A stretch of DNA of 64,000 nt, from the NCBI GenBank assembly GCA_002716825.1, contig PBCC01000001.1, positions 13,612 to 77,611 of the forward strand, written 5' to 3'. The stretch comes from Halobacteriovorax sp. GTDB lineage: Bacteria; Bdellovibrionota; Bacteriovoracia; Bacteriovoracales; Bacteriovoracaceae. Position 1 is the stretch's first letter. The number at the start of each line of letters is the position of its first letter. Under the pieces are notes generated by a model. That model saw nothing but the letters and a program-made list of their open reading frames with translations, searched no databases and was not told the origin of the DNA. Shown piece after piece: positions 38,211 through 47,171 of the stretch. The position numbers and the translations under genes are program-made.

Positions 38211-39875
38211 TTAGTAACGCCCTGATAGCTCAGTTGGTAGAGCAACGGATTGAAAATCCGTGTGTCCGTGGTTCAAATCCGCGTCGGGGCACCATTCTTT
38301 TGAAGAAGTAAAAAAGCCACTTTTCGGAGTGGCTTTTTTTATTTTAGCCAACTCTTTAAATGGTTTTTTCAAATCATATTCAATACTTACTTCGTCCAAG
38401 CTGTTAACGCTTGTGTTTAATTTCTGGTTCGAGAGTACATCTTTAAGGAAGTTTAACTTTTCTTCTTTCGTTCCCTGATTCCACAATGATTCTGCATTGT
38501 TAGCCAGTTCGAGAATGCGATCACTTGTTTCGTAAAATTTGGTTGTAATGAAGGCTTGTCCTTCTTCAAGCAGATCTTCAAACTTTCTTTTTTTAGTTCT
38601 TATGACTTTAACTTGTCGCTTGTAAGTTGCTTCATCAATACCACTAGATGAAAAGAGTTCATACGCTTTGTCTTCTTCTTGCTCTGTTTGCTTGATAGCA
38701 GTCTTGTAGCCTTCGATATTTCTCTTGTGAGCTTGGAGAGTTTTTTCGTGTGCTTTTTTCAAGGCTTTTGATATTGCTTTTGCTAGTTCCACAGAAATAG
38801 AAATTTCATTTACTGGTGCTTTAAATTTTTCAAGTAATTTGTCTTCAGCTATGTTTTTTTGCTTCTCGTTATTTTCTCTATGATATCTCTTTCCATCTGA
38901 GCAGTGATAGTAATGGTAGGTTCTTTCTTCTCCAGTGGTTCGCAACTTTTTTATTTTTGGATCATATAAAATATGACAACCACACAAAGGCTCAGAGCAG
39001 GTTAAAAATCCACTCAAAAGTCCTGTTGGCATTCTTGAATACATTTTCTTGTTTTTGGAGTGTACGGCTCTAAAGTGCTCTCTTGGAACAATTAATTCAT
39101 GCTTACCTTCGTATTCTTTTTCGTCCCAGTCAAAGCTTCCTCCATAGAATTTGTTATCTAGTATTCCTTCAACTCCGGTTTTACTTAAGGTCTTTCCATT
39201 TGGTATCAAATTCTCTTCTCTTACTTTTTTTAAAATATTAAGCATTGACATGTTTTCGACAGCTCTTAATTCATAAATTCGCTGGATCATTTTTACCATT
39301 AGTGGATTAGGGTCAGGTATGATTGTTGATCGACCACGACCGTTTCCTGAGAGTGATGCTTCTCTGTGATTGATGTAACCGTAAGGGGCTCTCCCTGGTA
39401 GCCAGCCTTGACTTGCTTTTTCAATCATTCCTTTTTTTGATTCACGACTAAGATTCATAGAGTGGTATTTAGAGACAGCTGTTTGTATATCATCTGTGAA
39501 GATTTCAGCAGGACTACAATCTTTATCAAAAATACGTTTATCTTTGTAGTAATGAACCTTTAACTTGCCTGCAACTACTAATAATTGAATTTGCTCCTTG
39601 CTTGCAAAGTTTCTTGAAAGCCGGTCAGGCTTTTCAACGATTAGATGAATGGCATTTTTACTTTTGAGTGCTGTTTTAGTTAGGTAATCGAGTACTTTGG
39701 AAAACTTCTTTCGCTCAGAGCTTTTAGATGCCGTCTCAGTAAAACTATAGGTCTCAATGATTTCAAACTTCTTCTCTGTACAATACTGAATCCCATGTTT
39801 TTCTTGAGCAGCAAGACTATATCCGTCGTTTTGTTTAATATCTGATACTCTACAAAATAATACTGCTTGTTCCAT
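38211..39875 (-). CDS. large serine recombinase (integrase of the element)
   Basis: A 554-residue recombinase. Residues 1-150 are the resolvase catalytic domain with Ser11 in LFCRVSDIKQ; 165-270 is the Recombinase DNA-binding domain (GWLPGRAPYGYINH); about 285-340 holds a zinc ribbon (LTCSEPLCGCHI to YYHCSDGK); a coiled coil follows (KALKKAHEKTLQAHKR). The last 27 or so residues (from WCPDADLNHG on) are the antisense reading of tRNA-Phe, so the C-terminus depends on integration. AAGGAG precedes the ATG. It integrates and, with a helper, excises the element. Confidence 0.92.
   Translation of the reverse strand: MEQAVLFCRVSDIKQNDGYSLAAQEKHGIQYCTEKKFEIIETYSFTETASKSSERKKFSKVLDYLTKTALKSKNAIHLIVEKPDRLSRNFASKEQIQLLVVAGKLKVHYYKDKRIFDKDCSPAEIFTDDIQTAVSKYHSMNLSRESKKGMIEKASQGWLPGRAPYGYINHREASLSGNGRGRSTIIPDPNPLMVKMIQRIYELRAVENMSMLNILKKVREENLIPNGKTLSKTGVEGILDNKFYGGSFDWDEKEYEGKHELIVPREHFRAVHSKNKKMYSRMPTGLLSGFLTCSEPLCGCHILYDPKIKKLRTTGEERTYHYYHCSDGKRYHRENNEKQKNIAEDKLLEKFKAPVNEISISVELAKAISKALKKAHEKTLQAHKRNIEGYKTAIKQTEQEEDKAYELFSSSGIDEATYKRQVKVIRTKKRKFEDLLEEGQAFITTKFYETSDRILELANNAESLWNQGTKEEKLNFLKDVLSNQKLNTSVNSLDEVSIEYDLKKPFKELAKIKKATPKSGFFTSSKEWCPDADLNHGHTDFQSVALPTELSGRY
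38219..38294 (+). tRNA. tRNA-Phe (GAA), CCA encoded; element insertion site
   Basis: A complete cloverleaf: acceptor GCCCTGA/TCGGGGC with A discriminator and CCA, anticodon stem CGGAT/ATCCG around TTGAAAA, T arm with GTTCAAA. Anticodon GAA reads phenylalanine. The 3' half borders an integrated element whose recombinase reads into it from the opposite strand, so it serves as the left attachment site. The gene remains intact. Confidence 0.97.
38264..38294. other. probable left attachment site (attL) in tRNA-Phe 3' half
   Basis: The tRNA 3' end is next to a large serine recombinase gene and to DNA with different base use, the usual sign of tRNA-targeted integration. The exact core cannot be set without attR. 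I found no second copy of this tRNA end by eye between 38300 and 64000, so attR probably lies further right. Confidence 0.45.
38311..38340 (+). terminator. rho-independent terminator after tRNA-Phe
   Basis: Ten-pair stem AAAAAGCCAC/GTGGCTTTTT with an eight-base loop and a T run. It would end the tRNA-Phe transcript. It also lies inside the recombinase reading frame on the other strand, which places it either in the element's own end or in host DNA read through. Confidence 0.8.
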
Positions 39876-39919
39876 TATTAATTCTCCTTACTTACTTTTA
39901 ATTCTTAATAAACTTTTAA

Positions 39920-40306
39920 TCAATGTAAAAGCTTGGTTCGAGAGCGCCCGCCTGGGTGCTGTTGTTTTATTTTTGACCATTTAGATAGGAATATAATTGC
40001 ATTAATTGCGGACTGAAAATCCCTCGTGGTTAATTCCTGTGCAGGATTTTCTTGATTGAATTGATTTAAGATTGCTTCGTTAGACTGAGGTATTGCCAAT
40101 TCCAAATTGTAATTACCACCAGAAGTAATTGAGGGGTTTTTCTGGATAGTGTTTTTCTTGCTAGAGTTTCTACAGTTTTTGCAAAATCGATCGTGGTAAG
40201 TTTTATTCCCATGACTAGATTTTTTATAAAAATTTAGAATCGTTTGCGGAGTCCCACCTGATTTGCAGGCAGGACTTTTGCAGACTTTAGTTCCAGCAAT
40301 ACTCAT
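39920..40306 (-). CDS. small protein with cysteine pairs, zinc-finger-like
   Basis: A 128-residue protein. Four cysteines in the first 45 residues (Cys8, Cys13, then FCKNCRN) suggest a zinc knuckle, like the HNH-associated or recombination directionality type. The C-terminal part is helical and ends in basic residues (HPGGRSRTKLL). It starts four bases after the primase/helicase-like gene and precedes the recombinase, so it could be its accessory factor; that is inference. Confidence 0.55.
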   Translation of the reverse strand: MSIAGTKVCKSPACKSGGTPQTILNFYKKSSHGNKTYHDRFCKNCRNSSKKNTIQKNPSITSGGNYNLELAIPQSNEAILNQFNQENPAQELTTRDFQSAINAIIFLSKWSKIKQQHPGGRSRTKLLH

Positions 40307-40309
40307 GAT

Positions 40310-41890
40310 CTAAAATGGTAATTCGTTGTCAGGGTTGTCATGGTCGTCAGAGATTTTGAATAGCCTGTATGGGCGCTTATCTTCCTGTCGATCCAACTTT
40401 TCAACCCCCACTTTTACAGACAGCAACATGGGAGTGATTCGTTTAAGTTTGTTTGACATCGCTTGAGGAGTTTGAGGGATGTATTTAGACCCAATCAAAT
40501 TCGCAGGTAAAAACCGTAGTAATTCATCCGCAAGCTCACTCATCGTGCCGAACCAGTCTTCGTTTAGTAAGGATTTTGTATGTACGAGGTTTATGATAGC
40601 GAGGGCTACTGGATCAAGGTCAATGCTATTTCTGTTCGTTTCATTTATGTTGGATCTATAAGCATTAATAAATGATTGTTGTGAAATCCCTAGTGCCTCA
40701 GAAGCAGCACAAGAAAATTGAGCGAAGTCTGCCATTCGAGGTTTCTCGTCTAGAGAAATGGTCGGGAGGTTACGTAGGGCAATTACTAATGCGTTAAAAA
40801 CGCCTCCTAGTATCCTTGCTCGATCTTCTTCAAATGCCGACCAAAATTCTTTTTCAGTAATTCTATCCTCGTTTGAAATAACAGGAGGAGTGATCAGTAA
40901 TGATCTACTTATCAGATCTCCTCTTGTGGCAAGATCATCAATACCATTTATAAGAATGGGTCTTGCTGAATAGAAGAATTTCTCTTCGTCGTCAGTGTGT
41001 AATTTTCTAAGACGAACTCCTGATCCCGTCGATAGTCTACAGAAAGTATCAGCTGTATGAGATGATATACCGGATAAATTATCAAAACTTAAAAGTAGGG
41101 AGTTTGATGCTGCGATAAAGATGTCTCTTTCATCTCTGGGTCTTGAGTTAAGTAAAACCGAAGAAGGGTCAATGGTCAGGCATATAACTTTTGAATTCGT
41201 TGTTTTTCCTGTCCCTTGTTCACCATTCATTACTAAAATTGGATACGGACTTGAATAAAGTGACTGAAGAATAAATGCAGAAACCAAGTACCATTGTTCT
41301 TCGTTTGGTAAGTTTAAATATTTTTTTAGAATATTAATGTCGCCGAGAGGATCAGGTCTAACATTTGAAAGCATTCCTTTTTTTCTGATAAATCTCACAG
41401 GTGGATTTTGAATAATCTCCCATGATTCAGGAGAGATTTTAACAATTTCTCTCTGCTCGTTAGCAAGATCATAATAAATGATACCTTTTTGATACATAAC
41501 TCTGATTCCAACCTCATGAACTTCTCCAGAGTCATATGCCATTGCTGAGAAATAGTCTTTGATTTTACTTCTAGACTCTTTGTTTAAAACACCACCTTGC
41601 TCTTTGTAATAGAGAGAATTTAGAAGTCTATTAAATTGAGAAGAATAAACGGGAATCGTTTCAGTATGATTAGAGTTTTGATAATCAACGTAAACTTCAT
41701 CATCAGGAGTTAAGAAAGGTCTAACTTTATCTTTTAAAATATCAATAGCGACCAAATATTGTGGTTTTTTACCATTCTCCTCTTCATCCGCCCCGGTGTC
41801 TCTGCTAATATTTTCTAATTCTTCAGGCGTTAATGGACTTAGGTCAACAGGAAGGCCATGGCCTTCCTGTTGAATGTTATCGATAGTCAT
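40310..41890 (-). CDS. P-loop ATPase of phage/plasmid primase-helicase type
   Basis: A protein of 526 residues counted from the ATG at 41890, which has GAGG six bases before it; the frame is open from 41905. Walker A is VMNGEQGTGKTT, Walker B LLLSFDNLSG and the sensor segment RPILINGIDDLATRGDL, the pattern of superfamily 3-like helicases found C-terminal to mobile-element primases. No primase domain is seen in the N-terminal 180 residues. It probably unwinds DNA for element replication, together with ssb at 45594. It overlaps the preceding gene by 14 bases. Confidence 0.72.
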   Translation of the reverse strand: MTIDNIQQEGHGLPVDLSPLTPEELENISRDTGADEEENGKKPQYLVAIDILKDKVRPFLTPDDEVYVDYQNSNHTETIPVYSSQFNRLLNSLYYKEQGGVLNKESRSKIKDYFSAMAYDSGEVHEVGIRVMYQKGIIYYDLANEQREIVKISPESWEIIQNPPVRFIRKKGMLSNVRPDPLGDINILKKYLNLPNEEQWYLVSAFILQSLYSSPYPILVMNGEQGTGKTTNSKVICLTIDPSSVLLNSRPRDERDIFIAASNSLLLSFDNLSGISSHTADTFCRLSTGSGVRLRKLHTDDEEKFFYSARPILINGIDDLATRGDLISRSLLITPPVISNEDRITEKEFWSAFEEDRARILGGVFNALVIALRNLPTISLDEKPRMADFAQFSCAASEALGISQQSFINAYRSNINETNRNSIDLDPVALAIINLVHTKSLLNEDWFGTMSELADELLRFLPANLIGSKYIPQTPQAMSNKLKRITPMLLSVKVGVEKLDRQEDKRPYRLFKISDDHDNPDNELPF

Positions 41891-42317
41891 GATTAACCTC
41901 ATCATTTAAAACTTCAATACCTCCAAGAGCTGATTCAACTTCATTTAAACTAGCTGCTGCCCTCATTCGAACATCTCCTACTGGTCGAATATTTGATACT
42001 GAAATTCTTCCATCTACTTTTTGTAGGTCAAGTTCAAAGTCTTCGCCAAAGCGGAGAACCTTTGAACCGTTGTAAATACTTTGGTTGCAAATGTTCGATA
42101 GTTTACCGTTGAGACCTTGTTGTGAAAGTTCACGTTTTGCGATTTCAAGACCTTCTCCCTTTAGAGTATAAAACTTTCGATACTCTTCAAAAGACCCATC
42201 AGGATGAGTTTTTCGATAGTTTGTTACACCAAAAAAATCATCATTTTTCTTACCAATATCAGACGAAATGAGCGTTCCGATAACGGTCCTGTTTAATTGT
42301 TCTACCTGCTTTCTCAT
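41877..42317 (-). CDS. unknown 146-residue element protein
   Basis: No family recognised. The protein begins MRKQVEQLNRTVIG and has a mixed alpha/beta makeup with one aromatic-rich segment (NYRKTHPDGSFEEYRKFYTL). AAGGAGAAG lies before the ATG, a strong ribosome site. It overlaps the downstream ATPase gene, so a replication role is plausible only from position. Confidence 0.55.
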   Translation of the reverse strand: MRKQVEQLNRTVIGTLISSDIGKKNDDFFGVTNYRKTHPDGSFEEYRKFYTLKGEGLEIAKRELSQQGLNGKLSNICNQSIYNGSKVLRFGEDFELDLQKVDGRISVSNIRPVGDVRMRAAASLNEVESALGGIEVLNDEVNHDYR

Positions 42318-42480
42318 TACTTCTCCTTTTTGTTGAGTGATTCAGTAAATTGGATCACTTTCAGATTTTTTATTGCCTGCTTTAGGCTTTGTTAAATCTG
42401 GATACAGGAGTATGGCGTCCGTCAAAAGGTTTAACCTTAACGGAAATGAATGATTTATTGTCTTTTCAGTGTGTTGAGTC

Positions 42481-43740
42481 TTATAGGTGTTGTAGAATTT
42501 TAGCCCATGCTTTGTCTTTAAGAACCTCACTCAAGACCTTTCTCGCAAACTCTGAAGATGTGTCTTCGGCGATTTTCAAAAAGGTCTCAGCCCTAGATCG
42601 ATGGTGCCCATGGATTTTATCAAGATAATCACGAATCGACTCACTGGCAGCGATTAGATGGTCGGGCTCATGTGTTATTCCTGACAGTGAAAGATAGGTT
42701 TTGACCATACTTTTAAATTCGTCACAAATCTCAGTTTTTATTTGATCGATCTTGTTATTTGCAAAATTCTTATAAAAGTTTTGTTCATAATCCTCGATAG
42801 AAATAAGAATTGATACCTCCGAAATCAAATTTTCTATTTGGTCAGAATCTGTTCTTTTATGAGATGGTGGCATCACTACAGAAGAGTTTCTCTTATTTGA
42901 AAGAACTTTAGCTGCATTTTTAGCAAAACCATCACTTAATATTTCATCTTTTTTAGATCCTTGGCGAGTTACTTCAAAACTAAACATGCCTCGATTTTGA
43001 TTCCGATAATTATACAGTAAGTTAAAATTCAAATAAAAAGACTCTCTTGCTTTTTCCAGTTTTCTCTTTCCCAGTGTATCAAGTAACTCCATAGGGGAAT
43101 CGACAATTTCTAAGTATTTAGGAAGTGTAATTCTGTTGAAAAGTATTTTATTCGTAATATTTTTTTTCTTATGAGGTGCTCTAAGTTCTAGCATTTCCCA
43201 AATTGGAACATATGGTTGAGGAGTTGGAAGCTCCAGAAACATCTTGCAGAAGCTTTCAAGGCTTAGCCATGGTAAATCCTCTAGAATTGGAAAAATGTAG
43301 CTGTTTTTAGGAAAAGAGGTGGAGTCGATTTTTGTGTGCCTCAATATGGTTTCGATCTCAAACTTGTTAGGGTCATTACTGAGAAGTGATCCTAGAAATT
43401 TCATGAAGTATATATTGAAAACAAACAAGTGTTTCCTGGTTGGGTGAGATGCTAAAGGTTTTATGTATTTACTAAATGAGTTATGAGATTTCGGATTATA
43501 TCGAGATTGATAGCAAGACGGACTTAAAAGCATATCCCTGAAAACTTGCTTTAATGGATCACCACTTTTCTTTTTAGGATCATACAAATTATAAAGTTCT
43601 TGATATTGGGAAGAGTATTTTTCGTATAGTCCATCATCGTCCAAATTTGATTTTATATAACTTAGAACTTCTTCACTTATTTCAGATCCAGACTTTGCTG
43701 CATATTTTTTAATAATTTCTGAAACTTTTGATAACTCCAT
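42481..43740 (-). CDS. unknown 419-residue element protein
   Basis: I do not recognise this protein. It is helical, rich in lysine and serine, with no signal or membrane segment. The frame opens at a TTG (43746), but the ATG at 43740 (MELSKVSEI) has GGAG nine bases upstream and is preferred. It heads the minus-strand operon that runs through the ATPase to the recombinase and is divergent from the 489-residue gene. A role as replication initiator or regulator is possible from place alone. Confidence 0.55.
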   Translation of the reverse strand: MELSKVSEIIKKYAAKSGSEISEEVLSYIKSNLDDDGLYEKYSSQYQELYNLYDPKKKSGDPLKQVFRDMLLSPSCYQSRYNPKSHNSFSKYIKPLASHPTRKHLFVFNIYFMKFLGSLLSNDPNKFEIETILRHTKIDSTSFPKNSYIFPILEDLPWLSLESFCKMFLELPTPQPYVPIWEMLELRAPHKKKNITNKILFNRITLPKYLEIVDSPMELLDTLGKRKLEKARESFYLNFNLLYNYRNQNRGMFSFEVTRQGSKKDEILSDGFAKNAAKVLSNKRNSSVVMPPSHKRTDSDQIENLISEVSILISIEDYEQNFYKNFANNKIDQIKTEICDEFKSMVKTYLSLSGITHEPDHLIAASESIRDYLDKIHGHHRSRAETFLKIAEDTSSEFARKVLSEVLKDKAWAKILQHL

Positions 43741-43916
43741 TTTCAATTAGCTCCATTTTTGGCTTTTCAGGTAATTATACCTTAAATGCCTTATAAGGGG
43801 CATTTTTCGAGACAAAATACCTGGTGTGATTTTGAGGATATCAAAAAACCGGATTCATCCATTCGAGGTACCGGGGTCGTCTCAAAATTCTTAGCTTATT
43901 TCACAGGAGGTTTGTA
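43741..43916. promoter_or_regulatory. divergent control region of the element
   Basis: A 176-base spacer between divergent operons. It holds a seven-pair stem AAATGCC/GGCATTT (43784-43805) whose loop contains the palindrome CCTTATAAGG (43789-43798), and weaker inverted pairs GAGAC (43809-43813) and GTCTC (43879-43883). These could be operator, attenuator or replication-origin structures. Confidence 0.4.
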
Positions 43917-45386
43917 ATGAAAAAGGAAAAAGTGTCTAGAGTAAAGTCGATTGATGATGTTCGTTTAAAAAATGGAGGGATCATGAAGAAATCATTAACT
44001 TTTAAAGATGAAATTTTAAAGATCAGCAAGGAGTTAGAGCTTTGTTATCAAGATGTTGAAGACATTACCTTATCGATAATGTCAGAGATTGTTCTGAATG
44101 ATGAGCATGTCTTGGAACTTGAAAAACTTTTTCAAGAAGTAGATATGTTTTTTTTAAATCAGATTGATTATGGATACTATACCGATTGTGATGAGTCGGT
44201 TGGATGTATTTTAAACAACTCGATTTATAATACAGATTCAGATGTAGAAATTGAAAAAAGAGTTGAGCGAGAAAGGAGAATTCTTCTCGATGGTAGTTCT
44301 GAAGTTAATGATTTGGAAGCGCTAGAGATAGAAGCTAGAGCCTACTTTAATAAACCTGATTGCTACCCAATGAGAGAAGATGATGAATCATCAGATTTAG
44401 TGAAAGGATATATTGGAATTTACTCTCATTCAGTTTTTGATGATAATGGGGGCTCGCTAGATATTTTCAAATCTACTGGCGATATTCTTCAAATGTCAGT
44501 CGATGAATGTAGTAATAGTGAGTATGTGAGAAGCAAGTTGGCTATACTCAACTACAGATTAAGTAGCGTTGTACAGGTTAAGTTTTATGGTAATTCACTA
44601 CATAGTTTAATTGGGAGTACTATTTACAGGTCTGGTGAGGATACTGATTTTGTAACGTTAGACGAGAATTTTCCTAACTTAGTATATGCAGTGCCAAATA
44701 TGGATTATCTTGGTGATGATTCAATCTATTTAGCTCTTAATAAAATCGTGCAGGATGAGGTAATATATGGGCGGACAGCGTCTGAGGTCTTGGGGACTGC
44801 ATTTACTCACTGGAGTCTATGTCGAGAATTCTATGACGTTAGAATTCCTCAAATTCATGAAGTAGAAATAGATAGAAGGTCAGATGAGAAGATTGCCTCT
44901 CTTGTAGGTAAGCGTCTTAAGTTTAAGTCTGGTTTCAGTGAGGAGGTCTGCATCGTAGATAAATTAAATAACGGCGTATTAAGTATTCAAGATTTAGAGA
45001 AGAAATCAGCTCATGAAATTAATAGAATTTTATGGGTTTGTAAATCAAAGGACTTTTCTTGTCGTATAGAAAGTAAAACGGTCTTTGTTCAGATTCAATC
45101 TCTCTCTCGTAAGTTGAAGTCAGTGGAATGCCAAACTTCTCATGTTCGCGAATGTAATGAAGCTAAAAATCTGATTGACTACATTAATCGTGGAAAAGAT
45201 ATTTCGTTGATTGAGATCAGTGATGAACTTCTTAGGATGGTTTTTGCCTTGCTATGGGATAGAGGTAGCCAGGTAAGAATTATACCAGAGTATAAAACAG
45301 TCTATTTCGAATTGAAGAAAAGGTTCTCTTGCCTTGATCGAGATATTAAGTCAGGGAAGAACAACGGATTTAAGTTAAGTGCATAA
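43917..45386 (+). CDS. unknown 489-residue element protein
   Basis: No family recognised. The protein is acidic in its first 200 residues and mixed later, without membrane or signal segments. ATG 43917 has AGGAGG before it; a second in-frame ATG (43984) also has GGAGG, so two forms may be made. It is the first plus-strand gene from the divergent control region and is followed by a structured spacer and ssb, so a DNA-processing role is plausible but unproven. Confidence 0.55.
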   Translation: MKKEKVSRVKSIDDVRLKNGGIMKKSLTFKDEILKISKELELCYQDVEDITLSIMSEIVLNDEHVLELEKLFQEVDMFFLNQIDYGYYTDCDESVGCILNNSIYNTDSDVEIEKRVERERRILLDGSSEVNDLEALEIEARAYFNKPDCYPMREDDESSDLVKGYIGIYSHSVFDDNGGSLDIFKSTGDILQMSVDECSNSEYVRSKLAILNYRLSSVVQVKFYGNSLHSLIGSTIYRSGEDTDFVTLDENFPNLVYAVPNMDYLGDDSIYLALNKIVQDEVIYGRTASEVLGTAFTHWSLCREFYDVRIPQIHEVEIDRRSDEKIASLVGKRLKFKSGFSEEVCIVDKLNNGVLSIQDLEKKSAHEINRILWVCKSKDFSCRIESKTVFVQIQSLSRKLKSVECQTSHVRECNEAKNLIDYINRGKDISLIEISDELLRMVFALLWDRGSQVRIIPEYKTVYFELKKRFSCLDRDIKSGKNNGFKLSA

Positions 45387-45398
45387 ACTCTTGCTCCG

Positions 45399-45516
45399 TA
45401 GATGTATTCTTTTGATGCAGAGGCATTACTTAGTATAGTGGTGTCTCTGCAATTCCATCTATGTGTATCATCCTTGATTTTAAGCACGCCCTTCGTGGGC
45501 GTGACAGTGAAATCAA
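45399..45516. other. structured intergenic element (two nested stem-loops)
   Basis: Two strong stem-loops in a row. The first: TAGATG (45399-45404) pairs with CATCTA (45456-45461), enclosing GCAGAG (45417-45422)/CTCTGC (45445-45450) and an inner CATTACT/AGTGGTG. The second: TTGATTT (45474-45480) pairs with AAATCAA (45510-45516), enclosing CACGCCC/GGGCGTG around five bases. This much pairing in 118 bases beside ssb suggests an origin, priming site or structured RNA. Confidence 0.5.
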
Positions 45517-45593
45517 TCAAAGTAAATTAATTAAAATTTTCAATAACATAAAGATTGAGTTTCAAAATAATTCAATCATAACTGGAGGTTGGT

Positions 45594-45944
45594 ATGAGTA
45601 TTAATAAAGTGATTCTAATAGGTCGACTTGGTGCCGACCCTGAGCTTCGCTATACATCAGAAGGGAATCCTGTTTGCAACCTTTCCGTTGCAACAAGTGA
45701 AAGATGGATTGATGATTCAGGGAATAAGCAAGAAAGAGTTGAATGGCATAGAGCTGTTGCATGGAATAATCTTGCCGAGAATTGTAACAAATATCTTACG
45801 AAAGGAAGAGAGGTTTACATCGAAGGTAAAATCCAAACAAGAAACTATGAGGACAAAGAAGGTGTCACAAAATACACAACTGAAATTGTTGCTCAGAAAG
45901 TTGAGTTTATTGGAGGGCAAGGCAAAGTAAACGAAGCTGCATAA
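45594..45944 (+). CDS. ssb: single-stranded DNA-binding protein
   Basis: A 116-residue SSB. It shows the OB-fold pattern MSINKVILIGRLGADPELRY, NLSVATSERW, VEWHRAVAWNNLAENC and YIEGKIQTRNYEDKEG. It ends soon after the OB domain and lacks the long linker and the acidic DDDIPF-type tip of chromosomal SSB, which is usual for phage and plasmid versions. It coats single-stranded DNA during element replication or transfer. GGAGG precedes the ATG. Confidence 0.93.
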   Translation: MSINKVILIGRLGADPELRYTSEGNPVCNLSVATSERWIDDSGNKQERVEWHRAVAWNNLAENCNKYLTKGREVYIEGKIQTRNYEDKEGVTKYTTEIVAQKVEFIGGQGKVNEAA

Positions 45945-46044
45945 AAAAAAGATCCAGTATAAGTAAAAAGCTGGAAAAGACTTAAAATCTTTTGTGGGCA
46001 AACCACATATCAAAAAGGATTTTATATGGAGAAATTTAGTTTAA

Positions 46045-46290
46045 ATGTATGACGATCAAGAGGATTGTTACTGTGATGAATATCGGTACAGGAGAAGACA
46101 ACCTGAGGGGATTACCCTCGAAGGTGTAGTTGCAACGACAGCACCTTTTCTTGTCAGATCATTACTGAAAAAACATCAGTCTTTAATGCTCGCCATTGCT
46201 TTGGCTGACGTGGCTATAGAGGTCCACAAACAGTACAAAGCAAAACGCCCCATGGGCGAGTTAGTTTTGTTGCATGGGGATTATTCTTAG
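46045..46290 (+). CDS. small unknown element protein
   Basis: An 81-residue protein with an acidic, tyrosine-rich start (MYDDQEDCYCDEYRYRRRQP) and a more hydrophobic second half. A leader ORF of eight codons (46026-46052) has AAGGA before it and its stop overlaps this ATG region, so translation may be coupled. The gene lies between ssb and a strong terminator. No family recognised. Confidence 0.45.
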   Translation: MYDDQEDCYCDEYRYRRRQPEGITLEGVVATTAPFLVRSLLKKHQSLMLAIALADVAIEVHKQYKAKRPMGELVLLHGDYS

Positions 46291-46315
46291 GGTTTAAACT
46301 CACATTTTCCAGCTT

Positions 46316-46358
46316 CCATCAGGGAGCGGGCATAGGGCCCGCTTCCCTTGATGGTTTT
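46316..46358 (+). terminator. strong rho-independent terminator
   Basis: A long stem from CCATC (46316) to GATGG (46354), with GGAGCGGGC/GGCCCGCTTCC pairing in the middle and a four-base loop ATAG, then TTTT. It ends the ssb transcript. Confidence 0.85.
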
Positions 46359-46389
46359 ATTAACAATCATTCCACATAGGAGGAATTTT

Positions 46390-46686
46390 ATGGTTACTGC
46401 AACGAAGAGGAAGTCGTCGATTCAAAACTCGACAGAAAATGAAACATCATTCTTTAGAGAGGGTGGGCTTTTAACAATTACAGGCACAGCTTTTGACGTT
46501 GTTGGGAAAATTGGATTAGCAATCGGTATTACTGGAGTATTGCTGTATTTATTCTCAGCAATTGAAGCATTTATAGGACTTGGTGTCTTATATACGGGTG
46601 CAAGTGTAATTGCTGCAGGTCTAGCTAGTTCCATTGTCGCCAACAAGTTAAATTCTGGATTTTGGTTACAAGGCGCATTCGCCTAA
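46390..46686 (+). CDS. small membrane protein, unknown
   Basis: A protein of 98 residues from the ATG at 46390, with AGGAGG before it; the frame is open from 46348. After a polar N-terminus of about 30 residues there are two hydrophobic helices (FDVVGKIGLAIGITGVLLYL and GLGVLYTGASVIAAGLASS). One of several small membrane proteins in this stretch of the element. No family recognised. Confidence 0.5.
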   Translation: MVTATKRKSSIQNSTENETSFFREGGLLTITGTAFDVVGKIGLAIGITGVLLYLFSAIEAFIGLGVLYTGASVIAAGLASSIVANKLNSGFWLQGAFA

Positions 46687-46695
46687 TAAATTGAG

Positions 46696-46725
46696 TAGGT
46701 GCCGTTAGGATTAGCGGCACCTCTT
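46696..46725 (+). terminator. hairpin terminator
   Basis: Eight-pair stem AGGTGCCG/CGGCACCT with a ten-base loop, then TCTTT. The T run is short, so termination may be partial. Confidence 0.6.
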
Positions 46726-46742
46726 TAGCTGGAGGTATAGAG

Positions 46743-47162
46743 ATGTGTATTAAAACCTTAAGAGATAAAAATAAAGTTGTTGGTCTTTCTATTAACGGGA
46801 AGAACTTTAAACTTGATCGCCAGATTTGTCATGCTCTTGGAATAGAAGAGCTGAAGAGCAAGATAGATGCAAAAGCAATGTCCAGTAGCGCCTTACAAGC
46901 CAAAAACTTGTTAATGGAGAAAGTTTTCAGGGGAAGCTCTGTACTGATGGATATTGAAGTTAGCTATAGCGAAGCAAATGAAATTAATTCAAAAACTGCA
47001 AAAGTTGAATTCAAAAACAAATTTGCTGAAATAAGCGAAGAGAAGAGACTTGAGTTTACTGAATTGCTGGAGAACTTTATTGATTCTTTAAATATGGCAT
47101 CGAAAAGTCATTGTGAAGAAGTTGAAAAAGCAATGAGAGAAATTATTAAAAGAGATAACTAG
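46743..47162 (+). CDS. unknown 139-residue element protein
   Basis: No family recognised. The protein is helical and charged, with a possible DNA-binding helix near the start (LDRQICHALGIEELKSK) and no membrane segment. GGAGG precedes the ATG by seven bases. It starts the run of small genes that ends with the resolvase at 47712. Confidence 0.5.
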   Translation: MCIKTLRDKNKVVGLSINGKNFKLDRQICHALGIEELKSKIDAKAMSSSALQAKNLLMEKVFRGSSVLMDIEVSYSEANEINSKTAKVEFKNKFAEISEEKRLEFTELLENFIDSLNMASKSHCEEVEKAMREIIKRDN

Positions 47163-47171
47163 GAGCCTAGA

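Noticed and set aside
42342-42530. 62-codon minus-strand ORF after the 419-residue gene
   Set aside because: No ribosome site, overlaps the end of the real gene and has no recognisable content.
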